From NCBI RefSeq assembly GCF_004343605.1, contig NZ_POSF01000005.1, positions 36,669 to 100,668 of the forward strand: a stretch of 64,000 bases of DNA, in the 5' to 3' direction. This document shows positions 8,166 through 16,285 of the stretch, in pieces. A program made the position numbers and the translations under genes. The stretch comes from Dehalobacter sp. 12DCB1 (GTDB taxonomy: Bacteria > Bacillota > Desulfitobacteriia > Desulfitobacteriales > Syntrophobotulaceae). A model generated the notes under the pieces. It saw only the letters and a list, made by a program, of their open reading frames with translations. It searched no databases and was not told where the DNA came from. Each line of letters begins with the position of its first letter. Positions within the stretch are counted from its first letter, which is position 1.

Positions 8166-8423
8166 ATGTATATGTACCCCGACAACCTGAAAGCGAAAGC
8201 CACCCTGTGGCTGTGGGAACTGCGGGACATCGGCATCATCGGCGTCGGACTTTTAATCTCTGTATTTGCGCTGGCGCAGCTCCGGTTCCTGCCGCCCATC
8301 GTCCTAACGGCGCTCTACGCCTTTTTATCCATACGCTTCGAGGATACCAGTATCCTCGATTTTATCCGATACGCTTTCGGGTTCTTCATCGGACGCCAGC
8401 AAATTTATCAATGGAGGGCCTGA
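8166..8423 (+). CDS. Small PrgI/VirB3-like conjugation membrane protein
   Basis: 85 residues from ATG 8166 (RBS CAGGAGGAAT). Two hydrophobic segments (about 20-42 and 44-70) follow the N-terminal YPDNLKAKATLWLWELRDIG, then a short C-terminal tail. A protein of this size and topology normally sits directly before virB4 in clostridial ICEs and is thought to be the VirB3-like partner of the ATPase. Here virB4 is nearly 8 kb away because of insertions. The longer upstream reading frame overlaps the DUF4259 gene and is rejected. Confidence 0.65.
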   Translation: MYMYPDNLKAKATLWLWELRDIGIIGVGLLISVFALAQLRFLPPIVLTALYAFLSIRFEDTSILDFIRYAFGFFIGRQQIYQWRA

Positions 8424-8596
8424 AAACGGGATTTGTAGTTTGAGATACCGGAAGTCTCAAGGCGGAGGCAGCCGATTCCCATTAGCACAATTATGTTTCA
8501 TTTCTTTAACATTCATTGTTAGTGTTGGTAATAGCTATTGCCCATACATTTCAATATACTTGGCTTACAAAACACAGTAGGAAAGGAGAAAAGAAA

Positions 8597-9025
8597 ATGT
8601 CGGAAATGCGCGGAATCACCGTCCAGGTACCGGCAGACCTGCACGGCAAGGTAAAGGCAGAGCAGGAACTGCTGAAGCAGACGATGAGCCAATACATCCA
8701 AATGGTACTCGAAGAACACTTCAATCCAAAACAAAATGAGAAAGGCGGAACAGATATGAACGGTAACAACAGAACCCTGGCATTTCAGGTGTCGGAGGAA
8801 CTCTTTCAGCGGGTAAAGGCATACCTCGCCAAGCATCCGAAGCTCAGTCAGAAAGATTTTATTGTCGATCTGATCGAGCAGGAATTGGACAGGTTTGAGA
8901 AACAGGAGGCGCGGCCGGAACATCCCGACATTGATGGAACTGCCGATAAAAGCAGCTCGGAGGATGGCGTGGGCGGCAGCGTCACCCCCGAAAATCCCCC
9001 AAACAATGGAGATGCCGCTGAATAA
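8597..9025 (+). CDS. Ribbon-helix-helix-like small DNA-binding protein
   Basis: 142 residues from ATG 8597 (RBS GGAAAGGAG). It seems to contain two copies of a ribbon-helix-helix-like unit: ITVQVPADLHGKVKAEQELL and AFQVSEELFQRVKAYLAKH. An acidic, Ser/Pro/Asn-rich tail follows. Two RHH units in one chain would let a monomer act as a pseudo-dimer. The 173 bases upstream carry no recognisable gene. Likely a regulator or relaxosome-like accessory protein; target unknown. Confidence 0.6.
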   Translation: MSEMRGITVQVPADLHGKVKAEQELLKQTMSQYIQMVLEEHFNPKQNEKGGTDMNGNNRTLAFQVSEELFQRVKAYLAKHPKLSQKDFIVDLIEQELDRFEKQEARPEHPDIDGTADKSSSEDGVGGSVTPENPPNNGDAAE

Positions 9026-9035
9026 AATCGGGTGA

Positions 9036-9066
9036 AGGCCCCGCAGAAACAAAACCTGCGGGGCCT
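9036..9066 (+). terminator. Hairpin, likely terminator or attenuator
   Basis: Perfect 11-bp GC-rich stem (9036-9046 with 9056-9066) and 9-base loop, followed by AACTTT. Stands between the RHH gene and the next conjugation gene; the weak T run leaves room for partial read-through. Confidence 0.6.
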
Positions 9067-9121
9067 AACTTTGTCCAAAGAAGCTGAAAGCAAATGCATT
9101 CTTTTATGGAGGACTTGCTAT

Positions 9122-9709
9122 ATGAGCAGAAAAGAAAAACAGGCGGCAAAGGAAAAAGCCTCTACCCGCCAGCTTATAGGCATCACCGGCATCACCGATT
9201 ACAGTCTTGTGACCGGTCACGGCAGGCTGGTGTTTTTTATGATCAAACCGACAAATATCAGCGTCCTGTCTGACGCCAGCGTCGGAGCGCGGATCTATGC
9301 CTTAATGAATGTCCTCAAGGGTATCGCGGAGATCGAGATGCTCTGCCTGAACTCACGGGAAAACTTTGAGGACAACAAGAGCTTTCTGCGCCAGCGCACG
9401 GAAGCTGAGCAGAACCCTGTCATCCGTAAACTGCTGCAGCAGGACGCGGCAAACCTGGACCGGATGCAGGTTCAGATGGCAACGGCGCGGGAATTTTTCA
9501 TTATCATCCGTTTGCGGGAGGAAAAGGAGTCCGATGTTCTCCCGTATCTCTCCCGTATCGAAAAAAGCCTGAAGGATCAGGGATTTACCGCACGGCGGGC
9601 AAATGAAGCAGACATCAAGCGGTTGCTGGGCGTTTACTACGAGCAGAATGTGACCACCGAGCGGTTCGAGGATTTCGACGGGGAACGCTGGATCATCTTA
9701 AATGACTAA
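9122..9709 (+). CDS. Conserved ICE protein resembling the N-terminal region of TraC/VirB4-type proteins
   Basis: 195 residues from ATG 9122. After a basic N terminus (SRKEKQAAKEKASTRQ) the segment DYSLVTGHGRLVFFMIKPTN resembles the first domain of VirB4/TraC-type ATPases. There is no Walker motif. The second half is helical and charged. In clostridial ICEs a protein of this kind accompanies the PrgI-like protein and VirB4, so a structural role in the channel is likely. The upstream spacer contains a hairpin but the RBS (ATGGAGGA) is clear. Confidence 0.55.
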   Translation: MSRKEKQAAKEKASTRQLIGITGITDYSLVTGHGRLVFFMIKPTNISVLSDASVGARIYALMNVLKGIAEIEMLCLNSRENFEDNKSFLRQRTEAEQNPVIRKLLQQDAANLDRMQVQMATAREFFIIIRLREEKESDVLPYLSRIEKSLKDQGFTARRANEADIKRLLGVYYEQNVTTERFEDFDGERWIILND

Positions 9710-9777
9710 GCGGCCTGCGTGTTGCTTCTTCTCATAAAACAGGATACAATAATATGCTAAAGGAGGCGACGACGCGC

Positions 9778-10227
9778 ATGGATGCTGAGATCATGGCAAT
9801 TGCGGAAACCATCATGAATACCGTGGATTGCGAAAAGATATATCTCTTCGGCTCTTTTGCTTATGGCGAGCCGCATAAAGACAGCGATCTGGATTTTTAT
9901 GTGGTGCTTCCGGACGATTCCAACCTGCGACCAATAGAGGCGATGCGGAAAATCCACCGGAACCTGGGCAACGTAAAGCGGAAGATGCCGGTCGATGTTT
10001 TGGCCGCGCGGTCAAGCCGGTTCGCGGAAATGAGCGTGCTGCCAACAATGGAACGCCGTATCGCCAGAGAGGGGGTCGTGCTTTATGAACAGGGCGGAAA
10101 GTCAGAGAATGGTATGAGATCGCCGCGACCAACCTGCGCACCGCAAAGCACCTGTTTGAAACCATACATCCCAAGCCGCTCGAAACTGTCTGCTACCATT
10201 GCCAACAGGCTGCTGAAAAAGCGTTAA
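9778..10227 (+). CDS. MNT-type nucleotidyltransferase (antitoxin-like), 3' end altered
   Basis: 149 residues. GSFAYGEPHKDSDLDFYV is the minimal nucleotidyltransferase signature (GS...G..SD.D). Such MntA-type proteins modify and neutralise a HEPN toxin encoded next to them. ATG 9778 was chosen over ATG 9754 because AAAGGAGG lies between them. The natural C terminus probably falls near LYEQGG; the last ~35 residues are read through the remains of the HEPN gene in the wrong frame. Partner is broken (next entry), so the pair is likely inactive as a toxin system. Confidence 0.75.
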   Translation: MDAEIMAIAETIMNTVDCEKIYLFGSFAYGEPHKDSDLDFYVVLPDDSNLRPIEAMRKIHRNLGNVKRKMPVDVLAARSSRFAEMSVLPTMERRIAREGVVLYEQGGKSENGMRSPRPTCAPQSTCLKPYIPSRSKLSATIANRLLKKR

Positions 10228-10337
10228 GCGGCATCCGCACTGAAAGAGGCGGAGCGGATTTATACATTCTGCTCCGATCTGATCCCCACGCTGCGACCCT
10301 CCGACCAGGAGCCAAAGCTATCTCTGTAACACAATAA
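10085..10337 (+). pseudogene. Decayed HEPN-domain partner of the MNT protein
   Basis: A start MNRAESQR at 10085 is followed by a frameshift near 10108. The HEPN-like helix WYEIAATNLRTAKHLFET and YHCQQAAEKAL continue in another frame from 10110. Near 10240 a third frame reads LKEAERIYTFCSDLIP, the usual HEPN C-terminal helix. Together this is a frameshifted and internally deleted HEPN gene. It ends shortly before a terminator. Confidence 0.65.
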
Positions 10338-10354
10338 AACCGCATACCGATACG

Positions 10355-10387
10355 ATGCCCACTGTGATAGAACAGCGGGCATTTTTT
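10355..10387 (+). terminator. Rho-independent terminator before virB4 5' copy 1
   Basis: 11-bp stem (10355-10365 with 10372-10382, one G-T pair), 6-base loop, six T. Confidence 0.8.
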
Positions 10388-10480
10388 ATTCTTTATTTTG
10401 AATTTGGCCGGTAAGCAGGCGTACCGGCCGCTGCAATGGATTGCTGCCGTTCATGCCTCCTACCGGCTGATAACAGGAGG

Positions 10481-10663
10481 ATGAATCCATTGAGAGAAAA
10501 CAGCAAAATAACAGGCACGGTTACCGCCGGGGATGCCAAAATCAAGGATTTCCTCGACATGATCGCGCCGAGTATTATCAAATTTCAGACCGATTACTTT
10601 ATTTGCGGCAACACCTTCCGCTGCGTGTGGGCCCTGCGGGAGTACCCTACCAGTTTGTTATAG
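10481..10663 (+). pseudogene. virB4 5' end, copy 1 (truncated by cargo block 1)
   Basis: Encodes 60 residues. IKDFLDMIAPSIIKF and CGNTFRCVWALREYPT match the start of the intact VirB4 at 16286, but the first ~20 residues differ completely. The match stops right after ALREYPT and a stop codon follows. An RBS-like AGGAGG abuts ATG 10481, so TTG 10490 may be the real start. Copy 1 is most simply the original virB4 5' end, cut by the insertion of the chrB-like block. The peptide is probably non-functional. Confidence 0.85.
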
Positions 10664-10711
10664 ACGAAGAAATGACAGCAAAACGGGGTGCATATACAAA
10701 CAAGGTAACAA

Positions 10712-11080
10712 CTAATTAAGGATTATATATACGATAATTGCGATGATAAAGACCCAAATGCAGATGATCGGTATCGCATAACGCCATTTTTTCGGCTTGC
10801 CTTCGGACCACATGCCTTTTGCCTGTTCAAGACATTCCTCCATAATATAGTCCGGTATAAGTTTAATAGCCCAGGTTATTAAAAGCGGAAGAATGATGAT
10901 ATCGTCAAGGTAACCGAGTACCGGGACGAAATCAGGTATTATATCAATTGGCGATAAGGCATAGCCTACTGTTAGCGCCGCCACAATCTTTGCGGCAAGC
11001 GGTGTGTCCTTGCGCTTATATGCAAGGAACAGAGCAGCTATCTTACTTTTTAAGTCCCTGACTTTTTCTTTGATTTTCAT
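10712..11080 (-). CDS. DUF1232 membrane protein
   Basis: 122 residues. The core ALTVGYALSPIDIIPDFVPVLGYLDDIIILP is characteristic of DUF1232 (YkvA-like) proteins, followed by a C-terminal transmembrane helix. Function of the family is not established. ATG 11080 is preferred because GGTGG stands 8 bases before it; GTG 11092 and ATG 11086 are alternatives. Last gene of the minus-strand chrB-like/MFS operon. Confidence 0.75.
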   Translation of the reverse strand: MKIKEKVRDLKSKIAALFLAYKRKDTPLAAKIVAALTVGYALSPIDIIPDFVPVLGYLDDIIILPLLITWAIKLIPDYIMEECLEQAKGMWSEGKPKKWRYAIPIICIWVFIIAIIVYIILN

Positions 11081-11109
11081 ATTCATAACCACCGTTCATC
11101 GGCTTCTAA

Positions 11110-12282
11110 CTAAATATTCAGTTTCCTCGGCTTGCTTCCAAGAATTATTTGGATGATGGCAGCGGAAGCAACTCCAAGGATGCCGCCGAACAAAAACGGG
11201 GCGCTGGAGTTGATATTATCCCACATTAAGCCCGCTATGATTGATGACAAGAGCAGGCCGATGCCCTGCAGCATGCCATAAAGGCCAAGCACGGTTCCCT
11301 TTAGTCCTGTTGGCGAGTTTTCCGCTATAAAAGCCCGCTCCGCGCCGCTGATAAACGCATTGTAAGCGCCGTAAGCAATAAACAACAGCACAATTGCCGG
11401 TTTTGACGATAAAAGCGCAAAGCCAAGATATACAAATCCGTAAATCAGGTATCCGGGAACAAGGATTCTGCTCCTTCCAAATTTGTCGGACAGCTTACCT
11501 GACGGAATCGCGAGTATAGACGCCGAAACATTAAAAATCAGATAAAGCAAAATGACCTGCGACGCTGCAAAGCCTTGTTCCTGTGCTTTCAGCAGTAAAA
11601 ATGTGTTTGATGAATTTCCGAGGCAGAAAACGAATATTACGGCGAGATATGTTTTCAGCTTTCCATCCAGCTTTAAACCTTTTAGGGTCAACTTCTCGCA
11701 GGGCACTTCACAACTTTTGTCTTCCCTGATTGCAAAAATGATCATGATTCCGATGACTGCCGGAATCATGGAAAACAGAAATGCCTTATGATACCCAAAA
11801 TTGGTTGCAACAAATATGTAGGCAACCAGTGCGCCAAGTGACGAACCCGCCATATCAAGCATCTTATGTAGCCCAAAAGAACCTCCGAGCTTTTTCTTAT
11901 CACTCGACTGTGCGACAAGTGCGTCACGCGGAGCGGTTCGAATACCCTTTCCGGTACGGTCAATGACTCTCGCCACTAAAACACCAAACCATGAGGTTGC
12001 GAGAATAAGGAATATCTTATAAATCACCGACGCTGAATATCCTGCAAAGGCAAGGCGTTTTTTGTTATGGTACACATCCCCAATATAACCGCTGAACACC
12101 TTTAGAAGCGAAGCTATGCTCTCGGCGCTTCCTTCGATGACTCCTACGATTGCTGGAGATGCCCCGAGAGTGGCTGTTAAAAAGAGCGGAACAAGCGGGT
12201 AAACCATTTCGGTGCTCATGTCCACAAACATGCTGACAAGCCCGATCAGAACAATATTGGATATAATCTTTTTCTTTTTCAT
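11110..12282 (-). CDS. Major facilitator superfamily transporter
   Basis: 390 residues, about 12 hydrophobic segments. The signature VIDRTGKGIRTAPRDAL fits the loop 2-3/4-5 region of MFS drug/metal-type exporters found beside chrB-like genes. Substrate cannot be read from the sequence; an efflux role is inferred from context. RBS GGAGGGATT precedes ATG 12282, which overlaps the stop of the chrB-like gene (ATGA), so expression is coupled. Confidence 0.8.
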   Translation of the reverse strand: MKKKKIISNIVLIGLVSMFVDMSTEMVYPLVPLFLTATLGASPAIVGVIEGSAESIASLLKVFSGYIGDVYHNKKRLAFAGYSASVIYKIFLILATSWFGVLVARVIDRTGKGIRTAPRDALVAQSSDKKKLGGSFGLHKMLDMAGSSLGALVAYIFVATNFGYHKAFLFSMIPAVIGIMIIFAIREDKSCEVPCEKLTLKGLKLDGKLKTYLAVIFVFCLGNSSNTFLLLKAQEQGFAASQVILLYLIFNVSASILAIPSGKLSDKFGRSRILVPGYLIYGFVYLGFALLSSKPAIVLLFIAYGAYNAFISGAERAFIAENSPTGLKGTVLGLYGMLQGIGLLLSSIIAGLMWDNINSSAPFLFGGILGVASAAIIQIILGSKPRKLNI

Positions 12283-12827
12283 TTCAATCCCTCCGCTTTT
12301 TCGTTGAATTCATACACCTTGTCGCAGAAACCATTCAAGGACTCCGCACATTTTGACAGCATTAACTTGGCTTTTTCTTGAAGCGGCGCGTCAAAAGAAT
12401 CCCTTGTAGTAATTTTTTCATACCATTGTTTAAGCTTGTTGAGTTCTTCCTCAGTTTCCTCGATCTCAGCAAACGTAAAATTCTCTCTTGCTATTTCCTT
12501 GTCAATTTCCTTGAAAAATTCTTCGCATTGTTCAAGCAATTCTCCGTATTCCTCATCCCTGGCTGCGTTTAACTGTTCAATTATAATTTTTTTACCGTCC
12601 TCATCTACCGAGGATGTCATGACAAACGCCTCTCCACTATTCTGGAAAACCTCGCTCTTAATCTCATTCAACAAACTGTAATTTTCATCGCTTAAAGGTA
12701 ATATCCACATTGACTGTTGGATACTGACAGCGCCGATTTTTTTCAGTTTTCTCCAGATGGACACACGCGCCCTTGACGGTTCTCTCGGCAGCGTATAATT
12801 GATTACAAGCCATTTGTTTTGTTCCAT
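12279..12827 (-). CDS. ChrB-like regulator/resistance protein
   Basis: 182 residues. The N-terminal half (WLVINYTLPREPSRARVSIW, then LKKIGAVSIQQSMWILP) matches the ChrB N-terminal domain, a winged-helix-like unit in chromate-responsive regulators related to PaaX. The second half is a highly charged helical region. It heads the operon with the MFS gene. Two copies of a 14-bp repeat lie in its promoter and are its probable binding sites. No chrA gene is present, so chromate is only one possible signal. Confidence 0.7.
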   Translation of the reverse strand: MEQNKWLVINYTLPREPSRARVSIWRKLKKIGAVSIQQSMWILPLSDENYSLLNEIKSEVFQNSGEAFVMTSSVDEDGKKIIIEQLNAARDEEYGELLEQCEEFFKEIDKEIARENFTFAEIEETEEELNKLKQWYEKITTRDSFDAPLQEKAKLMLSKCAESLNGFCDKVYEFNEKAEGLK

Positions 12828-12845
12828 AAAATCATCCTCTTAAAT

Positions 12846-12889
12846 GTAATACTGGTTACTAAAATATATCATAAAGTAATACTGGTTAC
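12846..12889 (-). promoter_or_regulatory. Twin 14-bp operator of the chrB-like operon
   Basis: GTAATACTGGTTAC occurs at 12846-12859 and again at 12876-12889, exactly 30 bases apart (about three helical turns). Each half is itself weakly palindromic (GTAA...TTAC). They flank an A+T-rich stretch that would hold the -10 box of the minus-strand operon, so binding would block transcription. Autoregulation by the ChrB-like protein is inferred. Confidence 0.7.
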
Positions 12890-12906
12890 AATACCAAAAA
12901 TAAATT

Positions 12907-12936
12907 ATCGGTCTGATTTTTATCAGGCCGATTTTT
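12907..12936 (+). terminator. Rho-independent terminator before virB4 5' copy 2
   Basis: 11-bp stem (12907-12917 with 12922-12932, one G-T pair) and TTTT after it. Confidence 0.75.
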
Positions 12937-12964
12937 AATAAAGTTTTGAAAGGAGCGGATAACA

Positions 12965-13123
12965 ATGAAAATAAACCCCACTAAACTATCGTATGACGAT
13001 AGCCATGTTCAGGAGTTTCTCGACATGATTTCACCCTCGGTGGTCAAATTCAATACGGATCATTTCATCTGCGGCAACACCTACCGGTGCGTCTGGGCGC
13101 TTCGAGAATACCCGACATGGTAG
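12965..13123 (+). pseudogene. virB4 5' end, copy 2 (truncated by cargo block 2)
   Basis: 52 codons from ATG 12965 (RBS AAAGGAGCGG). VQEFLDMISPSVVKFNTDHF and CGNTYRCVWALREYP match the intact VirB4; the N terminus differs from both other copies. The homology ends at the same codon as copy 1. Just past the break both copies carry GTTATAGACGA followed by A/T and GAAA, the only shared non-virB4 sequence. Confidence 0.85.
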
Positions 13124-13142
13124 TTATAGACGATGAAAAAGC

Positions 13143-13177
13143 ACTGGGAAGCTGACGCAGTACATCAGCTTCCCAGT
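13143..13177. terminator. Terminator between virB4 copy 2 and the lysE-like gene
   Basis: Perfect 13-bp stem (13143-13155 with 13165-13177), 9-base loop, then TTGCTT. It lies where the truncated virB4 copy and the minus-strand cargo operon converge. Confidence 0.7.
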
Positions 13178-13219
13178 TTGCTTATAATCTCAATAACAGA
13201 TTAAACTTTGATTTCCTTC

Positions 13220-13804
13220 CTAAAACACCATAGTCCAAGCGCAGTAAACCAAAAAAACAGCAAGAATGATATTGATAGGTTTATAGTACTTTTTATAAAT
13301 TTTCTGAATTTTCATGCCGAACCACGCCCATGATAAGGACGCAAGCGAACCGACGGTTGCAATTATCATTTCCGTACCCAATAGAGCGGCAAAAGAGTCA
13401 TAATACGGTACGATGTATCCCGTAAGGCAGGTCATGCCGTAAAAATATATTTTGACATTCACAAACTGCAATAAGAACCCTGTCCAGAATGAAGGTTCCT
13501 TAGTTTCACTTCTTTCATCCGGTCTGCTTCTGGCAATATGTACTGAAAGCCACAAGAGGTACCCCCCACCAAAATACTTCAGTACAGTCAGCATCGGTGA
13601 CAGGTAATGACTCAGTCCGAAAATAGCAGCGGCGCAAATGGCCTGCACGCAATAATATCCGCATACGATGCCGAAAAATAGCGTTTTCCCCTTTTTCCAA
13701 CCATATGTTGTAATGGTGGTCAGTGTTAGAATATTACCCGGTCCCGGCGTGAAAGAATTGATTAACATATAGGCAGCAAGTGCAGTTAGTGCAGGAGTAG
13801 GCAT
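13220..13804 (-). CDS. LysE/RhtB-family exporter
   Basis: 194 residues with about six hydrophobic segments. The N-terminal NSFTPGPGNILTLTT carries the PGPxN signature of LysE/RhtB amino-acid exporters. It lies 27 bases downstream of a sulfhydrylase gene on the same strand, so the substrate may be a sulfur amino acid such as cysteine or homocysteine; this is inferred from context only. Confidence 0.82.
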   Translation of the reverse strand: MPTPALTALAAYMLINSFTPGPGNILTLTTITTYGWKKGKTLFFGIVCGYYCVQAICAAAIFGLSHYLSPMLTVLKYFGGGYLLWLSVHIARSRPDERSETKEPSFWTGFLLQFVNVKIYFYGMTCLTGYIVPYYDSFAALLGTEMIIATVGSLASLSWAWFGMKIQKIYKKYYKPINIILAVFLVYCAWTMVF

Positions 13805-13831
13805 AACAACACTCCCTCCATAATATCTCGT

Positions 13832-15100
13832 CTATTTTTGAATCTTTCGAAATGCATTTTCTAAATCACTGATAATATCATCAACATTTTCAAGCCCAAC
13901 GGATAAGCGTATCATCCCGGCTTCAATTCCTGCCGCAATAAGCTGTTCGTCGGTTAGCTGACGGTGCGTCTCACTTGCAGGATGAAGTACACAGGTTCGG
14001 ATGTCGGCAACATGGACTTCATTGGATGCAAGCTCAAGCGAATCCATAAATCGAGTAGCTGCATTTCTTCCGCCTTTAATAACAAACGAAATTACACCGC
14101 TTGCGCCTTTGAGATATTTCTGTGCCAGTGCATAATTAACATCTCCCTCAAGCCCCGGATATGTTACTTCTTCTACTTGCTCGGAACTTTTGAGATGGCG
14201 TGCAACAATCAGCGCGTTTTCGCAATATTGTTTCATTCTTACAGCTAAGGTTTCAAGACCGAGATTGAGCAAAAACGCGGAATGTGCGGCAGGGTACATG
14301 CCGAAATCACGCATGAGCTGCATCCGCGCCTTAACGATATATGCTTTTTTGCCATAAGTTTCGGTATATGATATTCCGTGATAGGACTCGTCCGGCTCGG
14401 TCAAATCCGGGAAATTACCATTAGTCCAATCAAAATTTCCACTATCAACAATAGCTCCGCCGACCTGAACTGCATGGCCGTCCATGTATTTTGTAGTGGA
14501 ATGAATGATGATATCTGCTCCAAATATAAAGGGCTTGCACAGAATCGGCGTTGCAAAGGTATTGTCGACAATCAGCGGCACCTTATGGCTATGCGCAATT
14601 TTTGCAAAACGCTCAATATCAAACACAGTCAATGAGGGATTGGCAATGGTTTCACCGAAAACAGCTTTTGTATTCGGCTTAAATGCATTGTTAATTTCTT
14701 CCTCTGTCGCGTTTCCCTCGACATAGATGCATTCAATTCCAAGTTTTTTCAAGGTAAAGGAAAAGAGATTAATGCTTCCTCCGTAAATATGTGGCATACT
14801 GATAAAGCTGTCGCCGGAGTTGCAAATATTCAGTATGGATAACAATGTTGCAGCCTGACCGGAAGTGGTACACATTGCACCGATTCCACCCTCAAGCTCC
14901 GCAATTTTATTCTCAACAGCCATAACGGTAGGATTACCGAATCTTGAATAGATTAAGCTTTTCATCGGGTCATCAAATACCGCAGCCACATCAGCGGTTG
15001 AATCGTACACATACGTCGTGCTTTGTACTATAGGTACTACACGCGGCTCCGCATTCTGGGGATAATAACCTGCGTGCAGGCATTTCGTTTCGTCTTTCAT
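13832..15100 (-). CDS. O-acetylhomoserine sulfhydrylase-type PLP enzyme (Cys/Met metabolism)
   Basis: 422 residues of the Cys/Met metabolism PLP-dependent family, cytoplasmic. YSRFGNPT, the TSGQAAT loop, VDNTFATP and the STTKYMDGH motif with the PLP lysine are all visible. Length fits O-acetylhomoserine sulfhydrylases, which make homocysteine from O-acetylhomoserine and sulfide; methionine gamma-lyase or cystathionine-type activities cannot be excluded. ATG 15100 chosen because GGAGG lies 8 bases upstream. Forms a small operon with the LysE-like exporter and is divided from the LysR gene by an operator-like palindrome. Confidence 0.85.
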   Translation of the reverse strand: MKDETKCLHAGYYPQNAEPRVVPIVQSTTYVYDSTADVAAVFDDPMKSLIYSRFGNPTVMAVENKIAELEGGIGAMCTTSGQAATLLSILNICNSGDSFISMPHIYGGSINLFSFTLKKLGIECIYVEGNATEEEINNAFKPNTKAVFGETIANPSLTVFDIERFAKIAHSHKVPLIVDNTFATPILCKPFIFGADIIIHSTTKYMDGHAVQVGGAIVDSGNFDWTNGNFPDLTEPDESYHGISYTETYGKKAYIVKARMQLMRDFGMYPAAHSAFLLNLGLETLAVRMKQYCENALIVARHLKSSEQVEEVTYPGLEGDVNYALAQKYLKGASGVISFVIKGGRNAATRFMDSLELASNEVHVADIRTCVLHPASETHRQLTDEQLIAAGIEAGMIRLSVGLENVDDIISDLENAFRKIQK

Positions 15101-15133
15101 TCGGCGTTCCTCCATGTTTTTTAAGATAAAAAT

Positions 15134-15159
15134 AGTATAGCACCCAAAGGCGCTATACT
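15134..15159 (-). promoter_or_regulatory. Palindromic operator upstream of the sulfhydrylase gene
   Basis: 8-bp inverted arms AGTATAGC/GCTATACT with a CC...GG inner pair. It sits 34 bases before the sulfhydrylase start, between it and the lysR-type gene, a plausible regulator binding site. Confidence 0.55.
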
Positions 15160-15196
15160 AAATTACGAGTTTTGTATGTATCGATATAGGATGAAA

Positions 15197-16102
15197 CTAT
15201 ATATCCTCTGCGTATTTTTCTAACGCAGCAAGGTAGATGTGCCCTAACTCATTTAGAATTATATCCTTGTGCATAATTGTACCTATCTCTATCTTTTCGT
15301 CCACATCCAGCTGTACAGCAATGATATCATTGCCGTGCAAGTAGGCTGGAAACACTCCAGACGAAATCGTATAAGCATTCAGGCCAATAATAAAATTCAC
15401 GACGGCGGCGCGGTCGCTCACGCGTATCTGCTTTGCCACCGTTCTTGTGGACAGGATTTCCTCAGAATAATAAAACGAATTGTATATGCCCTGATTGTAG
15501 GTGATGTAAGGGTAATTCTCAAGCTCGTCAAGCGTAACGATGTCCTTACTCGCCAGCGGGTGGTTCTTGAACAGAAAAACATGTGGCTTTGCGGTAAAAA
15601 GATGTTTGAATTTCAAGTCGTTGTCGGACAGCAGTTTTCGAATGACGGTTTCGTTTGCATAACTCAGATAGATAATACCAAGGTCACTGCGGAGATTCTT
15701 CACGTTTTCAATGATATCATGGGTTGTGCCCTCGTAAAGCGTAAAGTCATAAACCTCTCCGCCAAACTGCTTTACCATTTCTACTAACGCGTTTGCGGCA
15801 AATGTATAGTGCTGCGTGGAAACGGAAAAGCGTTGCCTCCCGTTCTGTTCATTCAGATACTTGCCCTCCAGCATATCCATCTGCTGCAAGACCTGACGCG
15901 CATAGCCAAGAAATTCCATTCCCTCCTCCGTTAGTTGCATTCCTCTCGGAGTACGCAGGAACAGAGTTCTCTTCGCTTCCAATTCTACCTCTTTAATGGC
16001 GTTTGAGAGACTCGGTTGAGAAATAAATAGCTGCTTTGCCGCCTCGTTTATGGAGCCGCATTCCGCTATCGTAACAATATATTTTAGCTGTTGTAATGTC
16101 AT
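15197..16102 (-). CDS. LysR-family transcriptional regulator
   Basis: 301 residues. The N-terminal winged helix reads MTLQQLKYIVTIAECGSINEAAKQLFISQP, then the effector-binding domain follows (about 90-300). The start ATG 16102 has AAAGGGTTCT before it; the much longer open frame runs back across the virB4 leader and is rejected. Related regulators (CysB/CysL-like) control sulfur assimilation, and the gene points toward the sulfhydrylase and exporter, which it probably regulates. Confidence 0.85.
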   Translation of the reverse strand: MTLQQLKYIVTIAECGSINEAAKQLFISQPSLSNAIKEVELEAKRTLFLRTPRGMQLTEEGMEFLGYARQVLQQMDMLEGKYLNEQNGRQRFSVSTQHYTFAANALVEMVKQFGGEVYDFTLYEGTTHDIIENVKNLRSDLGIIYLSYANETVIRKLLSDNDLKFKHLFTAKPHVFLFKNHPLASKDIVTLDELENYPYITYNQGIYNSFYYSEEILSTRTVAKQIRVSDRAAVVNFIIGLNAYTISSGVFPAYLHGNDIIAVQLDVDEKIEIGTIMHKDIILNELGHIYLAALEKYAEDI

Positions 16103-16225
16103 AGAACCCTTTCTTTTTCTTAAGACAGATATAATAGCGTAAGTATACGTTGATTTCGTAAAATATAAACAATGCAAATTTTGTATGCGCTTATTATACC
16201 ATGCTTGGCCCAAAATGTGTCCAGC

Positions 16226-16250
16226 GCCGTCACAAATGTGGCGGCTTTTT
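16226..16250 (+). terminator. Rho-independent terminator before intact virB4
   Basis: 8-bp stem (16226-16233 with 16238-16245, one T-G pair), AAAT loop, five T. It lies 36 bases before the virB4 start, as with the other virB4 copies. Confidence 0.7.
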
Positions 16251-16285
16251 ATGTCAAAATGTAAAATCAGAAAGGAAGAAACCAT

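Noticed and set aside
10712..12827. Complete chromate resistance operon
   Set aside because: No chrA transporter; only a ChrB-like protein with an MFS exporter, so chromate is not established.
10664..16285. Group II intron as the cause of virB4 interruptions
   Set aside because: No reverse transcriptase gene, no intron 5' consensus or domain V seen, and cargo genes run on the opposite strand.
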